DNA from: Gemmatimonadaceae bacterium
GTDB lineage: Bacteria; Gemmatimonadota; Gemmatimonadetes; Gemmatimonadales; Gemmatimonadaceae
Length of the DNA stretch: 64,000 nt
Assembly: GCA_947457545.1 (NCBI GenBank)
Contig: CANGXD010000001.1
Coordinates: 124,001-188,000 of the forward strand
Direction: 5' to 3'
The notes beneath the pieces are model-generated. The model had not been told where the DNA came from. It ran no database searches and saw only the letters and a list, made by a program, of their open reading frames with translations. The translations under genes were made by a program, and so were the position numbers. Position 1 is the first letter of the stretch; every line of letters begins with the position of its first letter. Below, piece after piece: positions 62,539 through 64,000 of this stretch.

Positions 62539-64000
62539 TCAGTACGACCGAGCCCACAACACCTCGTACTTCGCGGGCTCGCCCGTCACCATGCACGTCG
62601 TCGGCGCCACTGGCGAGCGGAACTCGGGATCGGGGATGCACCGGATCGTGGCCTTGGTCTCTTCCTTCACCCTGGCCTCGACGGCCGGATCACCGTTCCA
62701 GCCGGCGTACACGAACGCCCCCGGCCCTTCCATGATTTCCTTGAACTTCTCATAGCTCATGGGTTCACGGATGCTGTTGGCCTCGAGTCGCGCACGCGCC
62801 GCGGCCAACATATCGGCCTGAATCTGGTCAAGGATGATCGGCAACTCCTCCCGCAGTGCGGCCATCGCAATGGGACGCTTCTCACGCGTGTCGCGACGAA
62901 CGAGCATGCCACTTTCCTGCGCCAGGTCACGCGGGCCGATTTCCATGCGCAGCGGGATACCGCGAAGCTCCCAGTGGTAATACTTGGCGCCCGGCTTGAT
63001 GCCGACGCGGTCGTCCACATGGCAACGGATCCGCTCGTGATCGGGACGCTTGAAGCTCCCCAAGTCATCGGCGATCCGCTTGGCCGCCTGAATGGTGGCG
63101 TCGCGTTCTTCGTCGGTCTTCCAGATCGGCACGATCACCATCTGAATCGGCGTCAGCTTGGGAGGCAACCGGAGTCCGGCATCGTCACCGTGGGTCATCA
63201 CGAGCCCGCCGATCATGCGCGTGGACACGCCCCACGACGTGTTCCACGCGTGCTCCTGCTGCCCGGCTTCGCTCTGAAACGTCAGGTCGAACGCCTTCGC
63301 AAAATTCTGCCCGAGGTTGTGCGACGTTCCCGCCTGCAACGCCTTGTTGTCCTGCATCAGCGCCTCGCACGCATACGTGCGAAGAGCGCCGGCAAACTTC
63401 TCGCTGTCGGTCTTCTGCCCCGTGATCACCGGCATGGCCATATAGCCTTCCATGAACTCACGATAGACGCCCAGCATGCGGCGCGTCTCCTCCTCGGCCT
63501 CGTCGTGCGTCGCGTGCGCCGTGTGTCCCTCCTGCCACAGGAACTCCATCGTGCGCAGGAACAGTCGCGTCCGCATTTCCCAGCGGACGACGTTGGCCCA
63601 CTGGTTGTAGAGCAACGGCAGATCACGATAGCTCTGCACCCACTTCGCGAACATCGAATAGATGATCGTTTCCGAGGTCGGGCGGACCACCAGGCGCTCT
63701 TCGAGTTGCTTGCCGCCCCCCATGGTGACAACCGCGCACTCTGGAGCGAAGCCCTCCACATGCTCGGCTTCCTTCGAGAGGAAGCTCTCGGGAATGAACA
63801 ACGGGAAGTACGCGTTCACGTGACCCGTGGCCTTGAACATGTCGTCGAGCGCGCGCTGCATGCGCTCCCAGATGCCATAGCCATGCGGACGGATGACCAT
63901 GCATCCGCGCACCGGCGAGTAGTCGGCGAGTTCCGAGCGCAGCACGAGTTCGTTGTACCAGTCGCTGAAGTTCTCGGCGCGGGTGGTCAGCTTCTTGTCG
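62539..64000 (-). CDS. proS: Prolyl-tRNA synthetase, archaeal/eukaryotic-type (5' end beyond window)
   Basis: The frame is open to the right edge (first complete codon at 63999, reading DKKLTTRAENFSDWYNELVL), so only the N-terminal few dozen residues are missing. Class II motifs are present: 'RGCMVIRPHGYGIWERMQRA' (motif 1 region), 'RWEMRTRLFLRTMEFLWQEG' (motif 2) and 'GVSTRMIGGLVMTHGDDAGL' (motif 3). The anticodon-binding domain and the C-terminal zinc-like domain end '...YEVLWARSY'. It lacks the bacterial INS editing domain, so it is the ProS type 3 class. Confidence 0.95.
   Translation of the reverse strand, partial: DKKLTTRAENFSDWYNELVLRSELADYSPVRGCMVIRPHGYGIWERMQRALDDMFKATGHVNAYFPLFIPESFLSKEAEHVEGFAPECAVVTMGGGKQLEERLVVRPTSETIIYSMFAKWVQSYRDLPLLYNQWANVVRWEMRTRLFLRTMEFLWQEGHTAHATHDEAEEETRRMLGVYREFMEGYMAMPVITGQKTDSEKFAGALRTYACEALMQDNKALQAGTSHNLGQNFAKAFDLTFQSEAGQQEHAWNTSWGVSTRMIGGLVMTHGDDAGLRLPPKLTPIQMVIVPIWKTDEERDATIQAAKRIADDLGSFKRPDHERIRCHVDDRVGIKPGAKYYHWELRGIPLRMEIGPRDLAQESGMLVRRDTREKRPIAMAALREELPIILDQIQADMLAAARARLEANSIREPMSYEKFKEIMEGPGAFVYAGWNGDPAVEARVKEETKATIRCIPDPEFRSPVAPTTCMVTGEPAKYEVLWARSY

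Noticed and set aside
1-64000. CRISPR arrays, insertion sequences, prophage or integrative elements
   Set aside because: No regularly spaced repeats, transposase, integrase or terminal inverted repeats were seen; the region looks like core chromosome.

Overview
This is a GC-rich bacterial chromosome segment with about 62 tightly packed protein genes, one tmRNA and no mobile element, tRNA, rRNA or CRISPR array. Many neighbours are coupled by ATGA, GTGA or TGATG overlaps. The gene content (Gram-negative envelope proteins, split methylmalonyl-CoA mutase, AtuA-type acyl-CoA genes, HtrA lipoprotein, archaeal/eukaryotic-type ProRS) fits a Gemmatimonadota-like heterotroph. That placement is an inference from content, since no database search was possible.

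Layout. 0-3 kb: an ECF sigma factor, its zinc anti-sigma factor and a Spy/CpxP-like periplasmic protein (cut by the left edge), divergent from a glycerophosphodiester phosphodiesterase. 3-5.7 kb: rplU-rpmA and RNase G. 5.7-11.5 kb: acyl-CoA dehydrogenase, RecQ and a large U32 protein. 11.6-16.3 kb: an acyl-CoA operon (B12-binding mutase subunit, carboxyltransferase, a two-gene AtuA, a small membrane protein) and a methyltransferase. 16.4 kb: a BLUF blue-light receptor. 17-25.3 kb: an aspS-phoH-ybeY-corC-corC-meaB-mcm operon. 25.5-27.5 kb: an outer-membrane-like protein and rlmN. 27.4-38.3 kb: the tryptophan cluster, GAF protein-trpD, then lexA inserted in the opposite direction, then trpC-trpF-trpB-[HEAT]-[HD-GYP]-trpA-yqeK-LytR_C. 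38.4-51.5 kb: truA, htrA, then de novo purine synthesis (purB, purC, purS, purQ, purL, purF) with pssA and a small membrane gene inside, then ppdK. 51.6-52 kb: tmRNA. 52-56.3 kb: dusB, a PtsN-like IIA protein and a hybrid histidine kinase. 56.3-64 kb: a proS-lysA-phosphoesterase-guaA-amidohydrolase-MATE operon, with proS cut by the right edge.

How the genes work together. Purine synthesis is nearly contiguous and connects to GMP through the distant guaA. Tryptophan synthesis from anthranilate is complete (trpD, C, F, B, A); trpE/G is absent. Methylmalonyl-CoA handling is split across two operons. The most notable signals are regulatory. lexA carries two near-identical direct-repeat boxes, one exactly filling its promoter spacer, which look like LexA operators. 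Several genes have a TTGnnn/TAnnnT promoter whose -10 box ends only 5-9 nt before the start codon, which implies leaderless mRNAs. The trp cluster also contains a HEAT-repeat protein and an HD-GYP protein that appear to share an N-terminal domain.
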